The notes under the pieces were generated by a model. It made no database searches, was not told the origin of the DNA, and saw only the letters and a list, made by a program, of their open reading frames with translations. Shown here piece after piece: positions 54,246 through 63,600 of a DNA stretch of 64,000 bases; the first letter of the stretch is position 1, and every line of letters begins with the position of its first letter. The DNA comes from DATFVA01 sp963800255 (lineage in GTDB: Bacteria > Bacteroidota > Ignavibacteria > Ignavibacteriales > Ignavibacteriaceae), in the NCBI GenBank assembly GCA_963800255.1, contig CAWDAK010000023.1, positions 42,796-106,795 of the forward strand, in the 5' to 3' direction. Made by a program: the position numbers and the translations under genes.

Positions 54246-54511
54246 TTAATCAGACTGGGGAAAAGTGAAAATATTTTCAGACAAAAAGAGACCATCTTAT
54301 CAATCATCCAGGGGAGCAGAAAGATTATTGTAACAGCGGTTATAAGTATCTTAGGAACAAAAGTAAGCGTCATTTCCTGTATTGATGTTGCTGCCTGGAA
54401 GATTGAAATAATAATTCCTACGATAAGTGATACACTAAGAACCGGGAGAATTATTAAGAAGGTCAGATAGAACGCTTCTTTAAGTATTTCAATTACTAAT
54501 TCTTCTGTCAT
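54242..54511 (-). CDS. fliQ: Export apparatus protein FliQ (89 aa)
   Basis: Two TM helices with the family sequence VIEILKEAFYLTFLIILPVL and SIFQAATSIQEMTLTFVPKI. I use the ATG at 54511, since the upstream codon at 54520 is TTG inside the fliP end. This gives 89 residues, the standard FliQ length. It overlaps fliR by 4 bp. Confidence 0.96.
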   Translation of the reverse strand: MTEELVIEILKEAFYLTFLIILPVLSVSLIVGIIISIFQAATSIQEMTLTFVPKILITAVTIIFLLPWMIDKMVSFCLKIFSLFPSLIK

Positions 54512-54512
54512 A

Positions 54513-55277
54513 TTATCCAAAACTCCTTACCAGTGATCCCACAATTAGATGCCATCCGTCTACAAGAACAAAAAGCAGTATCTTAAATGGAAGTGATATC
54601 AGCATAGGCGGCAGCATCATCATTCCCATCGACATAAGAATGCTTGAGATGATCATATCTATCATCAAAAATGGAATGAATAGAAAGAAACCTATTATAA
54701 ATCCCGCCCGGAGCTCGCTTAATGCAAATGCAGGTACAAGAATGTATGTAGGCAGTTCTTTCCTGTTTTCAGGCCTTTTTAGATTTGCAAGGTTGATAAA
54801 CATACCAAGATCTTCATCCCTTACATTTTTAAACATAAATTCTCTAACCGGTTCAACCCCTTTATCATAAGCTTCGGTTAGTTTTATCTTTCCATCCATT
54901 AACGGTTTTAAGGCTTCATCATTCACTTTATTCCAGGTCGGGGCCATAACAAAAAAGGTTATAAACAATGCAACACCTGCAAGAAGCTGTGAGGGAGGCA
55001 TGTTCTGAGTGCCGAGCGCGCTTTTCAGGAAAGAGAAAACAATAATTATTCTCAGATACGATGTCGTCATTATCAGTATGGAAGGCGCAAGAGAAAGCAC
55101 TGTCATCAATAAAAGAATCTGGAGAGTGGCAGATACATCCTGTCCGTTTTCGGATGTCCCTATATCAATCCCTATTTTGGGAAGGGGGATAGAGGTTGAA
55201 CCTGTCTGCTGGGCATAAGCATTTCCAAAGGATAAAAAAATAAATATTAATACCGCAGCAGCAAAAAACTTTTTCAT
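54513..55277 (-). CDS. fliP: Export apparatus protein FliP (254 aa)
   Basis: A signal peptide (KKFFAAAVLIFIFLSFGNAY) is followed by four TM segments. Family signatures: PSILIMTTSYLRIIIVFSFL, LGTQNMPPSQLLAGVALFIT, PAFALSELRAGFIIGFFLFI and MMMLPPMLISLPFKILLFVL. FliP forms the pentameric pore. It overlaps fliO by 4 bp and ends 1 bp before the fliQ ATG. Confidence 0.97.
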   Translation of the reverse strand: MKKFFAAAVLIFIFLSFGNAYAQQTGSTSIPLPKIGIDIGTSENGQDVSATLQILLLMTVLSLAPSILIMTTSYLRIIIVFSFLKSALGTQNMPPSQLLAGVALFITFFVMAPTWNKVNDEALKPLMDGKIKLTEAYDKGVEPVREFMFKNVRDEDLGMFINLANLKRPENRKELPTYILVPAFALSELRAGFIIGFFLFIPFLMIDMIISSILMSMGMMMLPPMLISLPFKILLFVLVDGWHLIVGSLVRSFG

Positions 55278-55609
55278 CGAATTCCGATATTTTTCTTAAA
55301 CAATTCTAAAAACGTATTAGGTACAGCTTCCTGCTCTTCCTCCGGCTTGCTTTTGTCATCAAATTCTTTCAGGAGACTGATAGAGTTCTCACTCAGACCC
55401 AGCACAAGCAGCTTGTCATCAACCTTTACAACAGACAAATATTTTTTCGGCATAATCATTTTTGTATTCAGTACATTAATCTGCAGAGGACTGCTTGATT
55501 TGGAATTCAGATTAAACCCTCTCCGACGAACAAACCTGAGCAGGGCGTAGAGTAATCCTAAAAGGAGTACTAACGGAAGGAAGGCTTTCATAATATCAAA
55601 GAAATTCAT
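55274..55609 (-). CDS. fliO: Export apparatus assembly protein FliO (111 aa)
   Basis: One TM helix near the N-terminus (FLPLVLLLGLLYALLRFV) precedes a short cytoplasmic domain. The domain has the FliO pattern NVLNTKMIMPKKYLSVVKVD and KLLVLGLSENSISLLKEF. FliO helps FliP ring assembly. Size and position between fliN and fliP fit. It follows fliN by 1 bp. Confidence 0.9.
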   Translation of the reverse strand: MNFFDIMKAFLPLVLLLGLLYALLRFVRRRGFNLNSKSSSPLQINVLNTKMIMPKKYLSVVKVDDKLLVLGLSENSISLLKEFDDKSKPEEEQEAVPNTFLELFKKNIGIR

Positions 55610-55610
55610 A

Positions 55611-56033
55611 TTAATACAGATCCTTCAGTCTCTGCGAGCCTTCATTCAGGTTAGTTATTCTGATACCGAAGTGTTTATCAATAACAACAACTTCTCCTTC
55701 GGCAATTTTTTTATTATTCACATAAACATCCACAGGTTCACTAGCCAGTTTGTCAAGTTCAATAACATAACCTCTCTCAAGTTCAAGTATATCCTTAATC
55801 TGCATCTGTGTCCTTCCCAGTTCTATAAACACATTCAATTGCAAATCTTTAAGGAATTCTATTTTATCATCTATATCAGTGTTAAGGTCTTTCTGAGTTG
55901 ATTCTTCAAAATCTTCAAAATCCGGTACCCCGACAGTTATTTTTTCATTAAGGTTTTCTTTATTTACTCCTTGAGCAGGAAAACCGGCTTCAGGAACTGC
56001 ATTATTTTGAATCGATTGTTCTGTTTCTGACAT
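55611..56033 (-). CDS. fliN: Flagellar motor switch protein FliN (140 aa)
   Basis: The SpoA domain fills the C-terminal 80 residues: DLQLNVFIELGRTQMQIKDI, then LELERGYVIELDKLASEPVD and VVIDKHFGIRITNL. The N-terminal 55 residues are acidic and low-complexity. FliN is the lower ring of the switch complex. It lies 5 bp after fliM. Confidence 0.95.
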   Translation of the reverse strand: MSETEQSIQNNAVPEAGFPAQGVNKENLNEKITVGVPDFEDFEESTQKDLNTDIDDKIEFLKDLQLNVFIELGRTQMQIKDILELERGYVIELDKLASEPVDVYVNNKKIAEGEVVVIDKHFGIRITNLNEGSQRLKDLY

Positions 56034-56038
56034 AAATT

Positions 56039-57025
56039 TTACTCGTCCTGGTTTTCTTCAGTTAATAATTTCTTCGTTATTTTTATTGCTTTGTGCTTAT
56101 TGAATTCCCCTGCCCGGCCTTTGTACAAAAGTTTATTTCCCACTCTCATAACCTGTTCGTCGCTTATTTTTGTATCCAGCCTGATTATATCATTTTTCTC
56201 AAGTTCCATAAGTTCTTTTACAGTGAGCTTTCCTTTACCGAACTCAACAATAACAGGAAGTAATGCTTTATAAAGATTATTTGTTATTATTTCCCTTGAA
56301 GTAGTACCTTCATATTTGATAGGTCTGATCTTGGATGGTCTTTGTGAATTGAGCCTTGAGAGTATTGTATCAAATGAATATGTGGCAAAACATATATTCA
56401 TCATAAATGTCTGTTCAGCTATAACAATTTCAAAGGAAATCAACAAGACAGATTCATTCTGTGAAGTTATCTGTGCGAAATCAATGTCAGGTTCGAACCT
56501 TTCAATTTTGAAATTAAAATCATCTACAACCTGCCAGCCTTTTTTGAGATCCAGCATAATACGTTCAACTATCGCCTGGAGAACGTTTTGTTCAATCGGA
56601 GTAATAATCTTCGCTTGTTTTGAACCGTTGCCATTTCCTCCCAGCAGCCTGTCGACAAGAGTCAAAGCAAAATCGGTATTTAGCTCAAGTATTCCTTTAA
56701 TCTCGGAGTCAGCTATCTCAAAAGTATAGAGGCAGCCTGGATTGGAAACTGACAGAACATATTCTGAATAGTATATCTGGTCCACAGTTACCACGCTCAT
56801 CCCTACCATTGTCTGCAGCTTAGAAACCAGGTAGGAAGCAAAGCTTTCCGAAAAGTTCTCGTGAATATTTCTGAGAGTTCTTAATTGATTTTTTGATATA
56901 CGGTTAGGAAGCCTGAAGTCAAAAGGCACTGCCTCGCTGTCAGGATGTGAAGAGTGCTGCTCTCCGCCTGACTTGGCACTATTAAGTAACTGATCTATTT
57001 CCTGCTGGGATAAAACTTCTGCCAT
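56039..57025 (-). CDS. fliM: Flagellar motor switch protein FliM (328 aa)
   Basis: The N-terminal CheY-binding peptide is VLSQQEIDQLLNSAKSG. The middle CheC-like domain includes FASYLVSKLQTMVGMSVVTV and DRLLGGNGN. The C-terminal SpoA domain contains GKGKLTVKELMELEKNDIIR. The presence of the N-terminal peptide implies classical CheY control of rotation. It lies 1 bp from the fliL stop. Confidence 0.96.
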   Translation of the reverse strand: MAEVLSQQEIDQLLNSAKSGGEQHSSHPDSEAVPFDFRLPNRISKNQLRTLRNIHENFSESFASYLVSKLQTMVGMSVVTVDQIYYSEYVLSVSNPGCLYTFEIADSEIKGILELNTDFALTLVDRLLGGNGNGSKQAKIITPIEQNVLQAIVERIMLDLKKGWQVVDDFNFKIERFEPDIDFAQITSQNESVLLISFEIVIAEQTFMMNICFATYSFDTILSRLNSQRPSKIRPIKYEGTTSREIITNNLYKALLPVIVEFGKGKLTVKELMELEKNDIIRLDTKISDEQVMRVGNKLLYKGRAGEFNKHKAIKITKKLLTEENQDE

Positions 57026-57026
57026 T

Positions 57027-57590
57027 TTATTGAATAATATATTTGCTGAGGTAAACAGTATTTAAATTAAGTTCGGGAACCATTCTCCTCACCCTGTCGG
57101 CAATTTCAGTTTTAATTGAATCTTTATATGCACTGCTTGAAAGCTGCCCTAGAGTTTTGCTCGATAAGGTTGAAATTATTGCATCTTTTATCAAAATCTC
57201 GCGATCTTTGATAATCCCTTTGTCTTCTTCTGATTTAAGATCGAACCCGACTGAAGTCAATAGAAGCCTCTTTCCTTCAGTATCTGAAGGGTTAATAATT
57301 ACATCATCTATTGAATAGATGAACTTACCAAGCTCCGAAGGTTTAACAGGTTTTTGAGGTGTGTTACCCATTGTATCCACCTGGTTTTTTACAGTCTCAA
57401 TGTGTCCTTCAACTTTATTCAGAAGGATCTGGGCGGTTATAAAATAAACTGCTACAAGTTGTATTATATATAATGGCACCCATACAGTAAAAATACGCGG
57501 GTTAATAGCCGGCAATTTTTTCTTTGGTTTTAACTCAGGAACTTCCTGGGTTTCTTCAGTTTCAGGTTTATTTTTTTCTTCTACAGCCAT
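57027..57590 (-). CDS. fliL: Stator-associated protein FliL (187 aa)
   Basis: A single-pass protein: short basic cytoplasmic part, TM about 40-60 (TVWVPLYIIQLVAVYFITAQ) and a periplasmic domain. The domain pattern is LGKFIYSIDDVIINPSDTEG and KRLLLTSVGFDLKSEEDKG, with DRVRRMVPELNLNTVYLSKY at the end. The frame begins at a TTG (57614); I take the ATG at 57590. It heads the fliL-to-fliA run. The 57591-57719 gap shows no convincing sigma-28 box. Confidence 0.92.
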   Translation of the reverse strand: MAVEEKNKPETEETQEVPELKPKKKLPAINPRIFTVWVPLYIIQLVAVYFITAQILLNKVEGHIETVKNQVDTMGNTPQKPVKPSELGKFIYSIDDVIINPSDTEGKRLLLTSVGFDLKSEEDKGIIKDREILIKDAIISTLSSKTLGQLSSSAYKDSIKTEIADRVRRMVPELNLNTVYLSKYIIQ

Positions 57591-57719
57591 TTGTGTTTTA
57601 TCTTTGATTTGCAACTAATTCAAGAGATATGCCATTCTGTTTTAGAAAAAAAATGAGGATTTTTTAATATTCTAAGCTGAATTCTGGTTACTATTAGACA
57701 TTTGGTTGAATCATAGCAT

Positions 57720-57751
57720 AAAAAAAGGAGTACCCATATGCCGGGTACTCC
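57720..57751 (-). terminator. Rho-independent terminator after flgE
   Basis: On the minus strand GGAGTACCC (57751-57743) pairs perfectly with GGGTACTCC (57735-57727) around a 7-nt loop, followed by TTTTTTAT. It starts 23 bp past the flgE stop and separates the fliK-flgE unit from the fliL unit. Confidence 0.92.
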
Positions 57752-57773
57752 TTATCATCTTATTGGATGGTTA

Positions 57774-59438
57774 TTATCTTATGAGGTTTGTGATTTCCTG
57801 GAGAAGGTTATCTGCTGTAGTTATAACTCTGGCATTTGCCTGAAATCCTCTTTGTGAAACAATCATCTTTGTGAATTCTTCGGAGAGATCAACATTAGAC
57901 TGTTCGAGTGCTCCTGCCTGAACTGTTGTTCCGCTCTCTTCGCCTAATCCGCCTATTCTGGGGGTACCTGAGTTCGCATAGGCAGAATAGAGATTGTCCC
58001 CAACGCTTATAAGTCCGTTCAAGTTCGCAAAGGTTGATACCATTACCTGGGCTAAAATTCTGGAATTACCGTTAGAAAAAATTCCTTCAATATTTCCGTA
58101 TTGGTCAATGTTAATGTTAGACAGAGTTGCTGACGCAGATCCATCCTGACTTAGAGCAGAAACAACTGAGCTTGAAGAAGTTTGAGTCATTCCGCTGAAG
58201 CCGCTTCCGAAATCAAGATCCATAACCAGGGGATCAGCTCCGCCAAGTGGTGTAAATGAAATCTGGGGATTGTTAGGCGAAATATTAGCCGGATCCAGTG
58301 TTCCATCAGGGTTGAAAGTTAACGTTCCTGTTGATGAAACAGGTAATCCATTGTATGTACTCGTTCCCGGCACTGAAGCAGTCCAGGTCCATTGGTTGTC
58401 ACCAATTTTGGAATATTTCATAGTTACCTGGTGAGAGGTTCCTAATGAATCATAAATAGTAACTGAGCCGCTTACGATGTTCGGCAGCCTGTTTCCGTCG
58501 GCTGAAATACTTAATGTACTTGTAGCTGAGTTTTCAGTAACTGATGTCGAATCAAAAGTGAAATCAATGTTGCTCGTAGGAATATTTACCCTGTTATTGA
58601 TTCCATCGAACAAAGCCTGTGATGCGGCATCCAGAACCATGTTCCCTGTTCCATCGTCTTCAAACTGTAGTGGTGAAGGTAAGGTGCCGTTTCCAACTGA
58701 ATTACCGTCAGTATCAGTAACATCCCAGGTCAGGTTGTATTCATCCGGGTTAGCTGTTTTGGTGAAAGTCATTTTCAAATTATATGAATCACCGTATTCG
58801 TTATAAATCGTTGTTGATGTTTCAAAAGGTCCCGGTAAGGATGAGTTGATGTTTCCGCTCTGATTAATTTTTTCTGATCTGGTCAGTTCGGAATTACTCT
58901 TGAGGTTTCCTCCCCATTTGATAAGAGAAGTTGCAACAGCTGGCAATTTGAGGTTTTTGTCAATTACTATATCTTCAAGGTTGTTTCCCGGAGGCAGAAT
59001 TCCATCATTGTTAGCAACCTTGCCCTGTACGATGGCGCCGTTTTGCGGACTAACAAGTTTGCCGTCAGCGTCAAAAATGAACGCACCGGCTCTCGAATAA
59101 TAGTTTTCACCATTGGATTTTAAAACGAAAAGTCCAGGACCCTGCAGTGCCAGGTCAGTCGTTATACCGGTACTTTCAAATGTACCCTGATTCCAGTTCC
59201 TGTCAATAGAATTTACCTTCATACCAAGGCCTATCTGGAAAGAGTTCGTACCTCCGGTATTTTCACTGGGGTTGGTTCCTGCCTTTATAAACTGATTAAA
59301 TGTATCGCTGAAAGTAACTCTGGAGCCTTTGAAACCAATAGTGTTAACATTTGCAATGTTGTTGCCGATTACATCCATCATTGCCTGATGATTACGAAGA
59401 CCGGAAACACCTGCGAAAAGGGAATTAAGAAGAGCCAT
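57774..59438 (-). CDS. flgE: Flagellar hook protein FlgE (554 aa)
   Basis: The hook subunit. The N-terminus MALLNSLFAGVSGLRNHQAM with VIGNNIANVNTIGFKGSRVT, and the C-terminus VQAGALEQSNVDLSEEFTKM with IVSQRGFQANARVITTAD, are the conserved axial ends. The middle shows FlgE D2-type sequence (VTIYDSLGTSHQVTMKYSKI). At 554 residues it is larger than the 403 of Salmonella, with extra surface beta domains. A clear GGAGG precedes the ATG. The gene is followed by a strong terminator. Confidence 0.96.
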   Translation of the reverse strand: MALLNSLFAGVSGLRNHQAMMDVIGNNIANVNTIGFKGSRVTFSDTFNQFIKAGTNPSENTGGTNSFQIGLGMKVNSIDRNWNQGTFESTGITTDLALQGPGLFVLKSNGENYYSRAGAFIFDADGKLVSPQNGAIVQGKVANNDGILPPGNNLEDIVIDKNLKLPAVATSLIKWGGNLKSNSELTRSEKINQSGNINSSLPGPFETSTTIYNEYGDSYNLKMTFTKTANPDEYNLTWDVTDTDGNSVGNGTLPSPLQFEDDGTGNMVLDAASQALFDGINNRVNIPTSNIDFTFDSTSVTENSATSTLSISADGNRLPNIVSGSVTIYDSLGTSHQVTMKYSKIGDNQWTWTASVPGTSTYNGLPVSSTGTLTFNPDGTLDPANISPNNPQISFTPLGGADPLVMDLDFGSGFSGMTQTSSSSVVSALSQDGSASATLSNINIDQYGNIEGIFSNGNSRILAQVMVSTFANLNGLISVGDNLYSAYANSGTPRIGGLGEESGTTVQAGALEQSNVDLSEEFTKMIVSQRGFQANARVITTADNLLQEITNLIR

Positions 59439-59503
59439 GGATAACCTCCTAAGGATTATTTTGTTTTAAGTACAAATTCAACATCAGTCAGTCAGTTGAA
59501 TTA

Positions 59504-59529
59504 AAGGCGTCCTTAAAAGGTCCCGCCTT
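59504..59529 (-). promoter_or_regulatory. Leader hairpin in the gap before flgE
   Basis: AAGGCG (59529-59524 read on the minus strand as AAGGCG) and CGCCTT (59509-59504) form an outer stem. Inside it, CCTT and AAGG form an inner stem. It sits 66-91 bp before the flgE ATG in the 110-bp gap 59439-59548. No uridine tract follows, so it may be an attenuator-like or processing element rather than a terminator. Confidence 0.35.
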
Positions 59530-59548
59530 GTGTGTTTATTATGATTAT

Positions 59549-59923
59549 TTATCTAGTAAAAACTACGCTGTCAATGTTTGTAAAAACGTTCTCTGAACTT
59601 TCATCAACAGAAAGTGCTGTAACTACTGTTTTATTCGGGATATTAACTATGAACGCTGTATCGTTCATCATTACTAATGAATCCTTTGAGCCTTTTAATT
59701 CAGCTCTCTGAAACGCATCCTGAATCTTATTCAATTCATTCTCAGTCAAATGAATATTTCTTGCTTCAAGCCGCTTTACGGCATGGTTTGAAAATTTTAT
59801 GCTCTCAAGCTCTTTTTGAAAAAGAGAACTGAACTTTTCTGTGCCAGTCTGATTCCTTTTGACTGTTTCTATTCCCGGTTCTATCGGGATAAAAGGTACC
59901 TTAATACCATTTATTTCAGCCAT
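59549..59923 (-). CDS. Flagellar operon protein, TIGR02530-like (about 124 aa)
   Basis: A small soluble protein of the kind found between flgD and flgE in many non-enteric bacteria. The family pattern is visible: IKFSNHAVKRLEARNIHLTE, then NELNKIQDAFQRAELKGSKD, SLVMMNDTAFIVNIPNKTVV and TALSVDE. Its function is not firmly established; it is thought to help hook assembly. I use the ATG at 59923, which overlaps the flgD end by 8 bp; a GTG lies 12 bp further up. Confidence 0.85.
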   Translation of the reverse strand: MAEINGIKVPFIPIEPGIETVKRNQTGTEKFSSLFQKELESIKFSNHAVKRLEARNIHLTENELNKIQDAFQRAELKGSKDSLVMMNDTAFIVNIPNKTVVTALSVDESSENVFTNIDSVVFTR

Positions 59924-60605
59924 TGCCTTCTCCACCGGTTTCGTTCAATATTTCGAGTATATCTGATAAATTATATTCTAATCCGTTAACAATGAGCATT
60001 GTACCGTTCTCTGTAAACTTTACACCTTCAATACTTCCGTAAACATTGTTCGTAACTTCTATATCGTTGCCGCTGCTGTCTTTAGCTTCCACTTTGAAGG
60101 TATATTTACCCTCTGCAACGCTATTACCATCATCATCGGTAAAATCCCAGGAAAGTTTATGGCTGCCGGCTGTCATCGGAACATTTTCTATCGTTTTAAC
60201 CACATCACCGGCTTCATTGTATATTTTTACAGTAGTTGAAACTGCATTATGCGGAAGTTCATATCCTATACGGGCATCATCACCACCTGTATAGTTAATT
60301 ACGTTCCCCGAAATTTTAACGTCTTTTCCTATAAGTGTTGCCGTGAGTGTGTTATTGATTGACTGGGTAAGGTAGTAATTAGCCTGGATGCTGTCCATTA
60401 CATTCTGATTAAGATTTGAAAGCTGTTCCAGTGAACTGAACTGAGCAAGCTGTGCAGCGAATTCTGTTCCGTCCATAGGGTTGAGTGGATCCTGGTTTTT
60501 CAGCTGTGCAATCATAAGCTTCATAAAATCATCTTTGCCAAGTACGCTTTTTCCCTGTGCGGCGCCTGCAGTTCCGTATCCTTGTGTAATATCATTTATT
60601 TCCAT
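59916..60605 (-). CDS. flgD: Hook cap protein FlgD (229 aa)
   Basis: FlgD caps the growing hook. The conserved N-terminus is present: LGKDDFMKLMIAQLKNQDPL, NPMDGTEFAAQLAQFSSLEQ. The FlgD Ig-like and Tudor-like C-terminal region has VKIYNEAGDVVKTIEN and HKLSWDFTDDDGNSVAEGKY. The length is standard. It follows fliK by 9 bp. Confidence 0.95.
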   Translation of the reverse strand: MEINDITQGYGTAGAAQGKSVLGKDDFMKLMIAQLKNQDPLNPMDGTEFAAQLAQFSSLEQLSNLNQNVMDSIQANYYLTQSINNTLTATLIGKDVKISGNVINYTGGDDARIGYELPHNAVSTTVKIYNEAGDVVKTIENVPMTAGSHKLSWDFTDDDGNSVAEGKYTFKVEAKDSSGNDIEVTNNVYGSIEGVKFTENGTMLIVNGLEYNLSDILEILNETGGEGNG

Positions 60606-60614
60606 AACTATTTC

Positions 60615-63600
60615 CTACGCTAAAAATTCATAAGTATTGTAACCCATGCGACGAACTGCTTTCGGATCAATGGCGGACGAGTAATTTTTTATCGAACTAT
60701 TAAACAATGATTTCTTTTTCGGGGAAAAATTCCTGTCAGGTTTATGCTCTGCGTATGAAAGTGAAACATTCATTGAGTTCAGTTGAAGTCCGTTTTGATT
60801 AAACATTTGTCTGAGATGTGTTGAACTGCTATTGATAAGGTTTCGTATTGCCTCATTTTCCACCTCGACGTTTATCTGAACATTATTATCGGAAACATCC
60901 ATGAAAACTTTAACCTTCCCCAGGTTTTCCGGGGTAAGTTGAAGAATGACCTTCTTATTTTCTTTGTTTTCTGCCAGTTTTGATAATTCTTTTATCATCC
61001 CCTGTTTGTCGACGCTCTTAATATTTTCTTTCAAATTATTTAGAGTATTAGGATCAGCGATCTTTGGCTCTGGATTTAATCTATGTGTAATCCTCCCGGC
61101 TGATGTACTCCGTAATATTTCTCCGCCTTCCCCGGCATCTTGTTTAACATCAGGTTTATCTTTCTTCTCCCCTTCCGTAGCATTCATTTTTTCGCCGTAT
61201 TCCTTCTTCGAGGATCCTGTACTCTTTGCTTCACTTTTAGTTTGGTCCCCTTCCGTTTCGGGAACCGGGGAACTATCCACGATGCCGGCTGGTATTTTTC
61301 CTTCTGCGTCTGTGTTTTTATAATGATTGCCGACTTCAGATTGAGATTCAATACCTGCTGTCAGACCATCCTCCGGCTCAATGAAACCGTCAGGTTTATC
61401 ATTAAAACTTCTTTTGTGATGGTCACCATCAGATTTCCGGACGGTGATTCCTTTTTTGTCTCCCCGGGGTAAATCATCAGCAGGTTTATCTTGCATACTT
61501 TTTTTATCTGAAACATAAAGCCGGGAATCAGTACCAATTTCAGGTCCGCTATCAACTTTTATTTCAGGTTTATTCTCATTGATTGTATTCTTCACCGGTT
61601 TGGCAACAGCTGCCATTTCAGGTATATCTTCATTTAGTGATATCTTCTCTGGTCGGGCATCGGCTTTATTTACAGGCTTATATTCATTTCCCGTATTCTT
61701 TTGCGGTTTGACATCAGCTGCCATTTCGGGTTTATCTTCATCTCTTGAAATCTTCGTGGCTGTGGCATCGGCTTTATCTACAGGCTTATATTCATTTCCC
61801 GTATTCTTTTGCGGTTTGGCATCAGCTGCCATTTCGGGTTTATCTTCCTCTCCTGAAATCTTCGTGGCTGTGGCATCGGCTTTATCTACAGGCTTATATT
61901 CATTTCCCGTATTCTTTTGCGGTCCGGCATCAGCTGCTATTTTATGTTTATCTTCATTTCCTGAAATCTTCTCTGGTGCAGTATTAATGTTTTTATTTTT
62001 GGAATTGACCGGAATATCCTCATCTTCAATTACAACTTTGAAATTCTCTTTGATGCCTTGGCCAGCAGAAACTTCATGTCTGACTCCTACTGCCTCTGCT
62101 TTATCCGGAACGTTTAAAACCGGCCTCTGCGATGATTTATCAGATTCTTTACTGTATTCCTCAAAAAATATTTCGACTTTGCCTGCTGCTTCAGGAACAG
62201 ATTCAATTATTCCCTTTGTACTTCCGTCGGTCTCCCTATGCACTAAAACTGGTTCCGGTAATTCTTTATCTGTATAAATAGTATTAACACGTGCAATATC
62301 CGGGTGCTCAACCTCTTTTCCCGGTATTGTTGTCATTTCAACATATCCGGAAGTGTATTGCTGCTCTGTCTCAGCTGAAATTATATTAATACCGGTAGGA
62401 GGATTGTTTTTACTATTGAAAACCTCACCTAATGCTTCCTGATTTGTATTTATTTGACCATCAGGCTCTGATATATGATTTAAGCTTTGTGTTTCTATTT
62501 CGCTTCTGCTGACAGCGTATTTGATGAGATTTATTGAATCATAGCAGCTGATATCAGTTTTAGAGATTGTACTGCCGGATAATTTTAAACTAACTTTGAG
62601 ATTATCATAGCTGCCGAATCTTTCATAATTCTTCAAATTAATAGTATGCTCCTGGTAATCTCCAGCGTCACCCTGTGCGTTTGCTACGTCAAAATCAGAA
62701 CCGGCAGGATATGTGTATTTACTCCCCTTTATTCCGCCATCGTTTGTAGCTTCGGGTTTGATGTTTTTTCGATTGCTTTCAGGGAATTGTATTTTCTCTG
62801 CCGGATTTTGCTCTGCGGCGTCAGCCGGAATTATTTTTTCACATTTTACTGAAATAATCTTAAACAGCTTGTCATCTTCAGGTAAATGACCTGAGACCTT
62901 CATTTTTTCAGGATCTGGCCGGGTATTAAGAACAACTTTCACTCCATTATTATCGGATACATTTGCAGCAGGCGATACATTTTCCGAGGCATTTTCATTT
63001 TTAATAAGATCCGGCTGAGTTTTCTTACCCGGGTCTAAAACAGGCCGGGTGATTTCAGGATTAAATATTTGCGAGTCTGCAATACCAGGTTCGGTTTGAC
63101 CCGGTATTATTTTTTCTATTATTTTTTTATCCCCAACCGATGAATATTCTTCCTGGTCTGTAATATTGGGCGAACCGTCTTGAACTGTTTTCAATTTCCC
63201 ACTGTTTTGCTTCAACACAAGATTTTTAATATCTGCTGTTTCAACCGGATTTACAGGGGAAAACTCAATTTGAATTGCCTTTTCTCCTATAACGACTTTC
63301 AATACGGTATTGTCAGCTTGCGGAAGGGGCTCAGATTCAGAATCAGGTATATCATCACTGTAAATGATATCACCCTTTTGAATAGATGATTCCGAAAGCT
63401 CAGAAGATCCTTCCATCTCTGATAATTTAGAAATTACAGTTTTAAGTGATGATTCCGTTAAATAATTTAAGGGATTTTCAGAAGAATAATTTGGTTCATC
63501 TTTCGGAACGAAAATGCTCTGCTGGTTTATTATGTTCATTATTGAAGCTAATATTGCTTCAATATTTCCTGAAGAATCTGTATTTGAATTCTCTTTTTCA

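Noticed and set aside
57615..57660. Sigma-54 promoter before fliL (TGGCAT...TTGAA)
   Set aside because: The -24 GG is present, but the -12 element lacks the GC pair and the spacing gives GA; too weak to report as a feature.
61565..61990. CRISPR array
   Set aside because: The 108-bp repeats are contiguous, coding and in frame within fliK, with no unique spacers. No other evenly spaced short repeats were seen.
61579..62277. A 232-codon plus-strand open frame antisense to fliK
   Set aside because: It mirrors the 108-bp fliK repeats and has a repetitive hydrophobic translation (FPVFFCG...). It is a by-product of the repeat and codon bias on the other strand.
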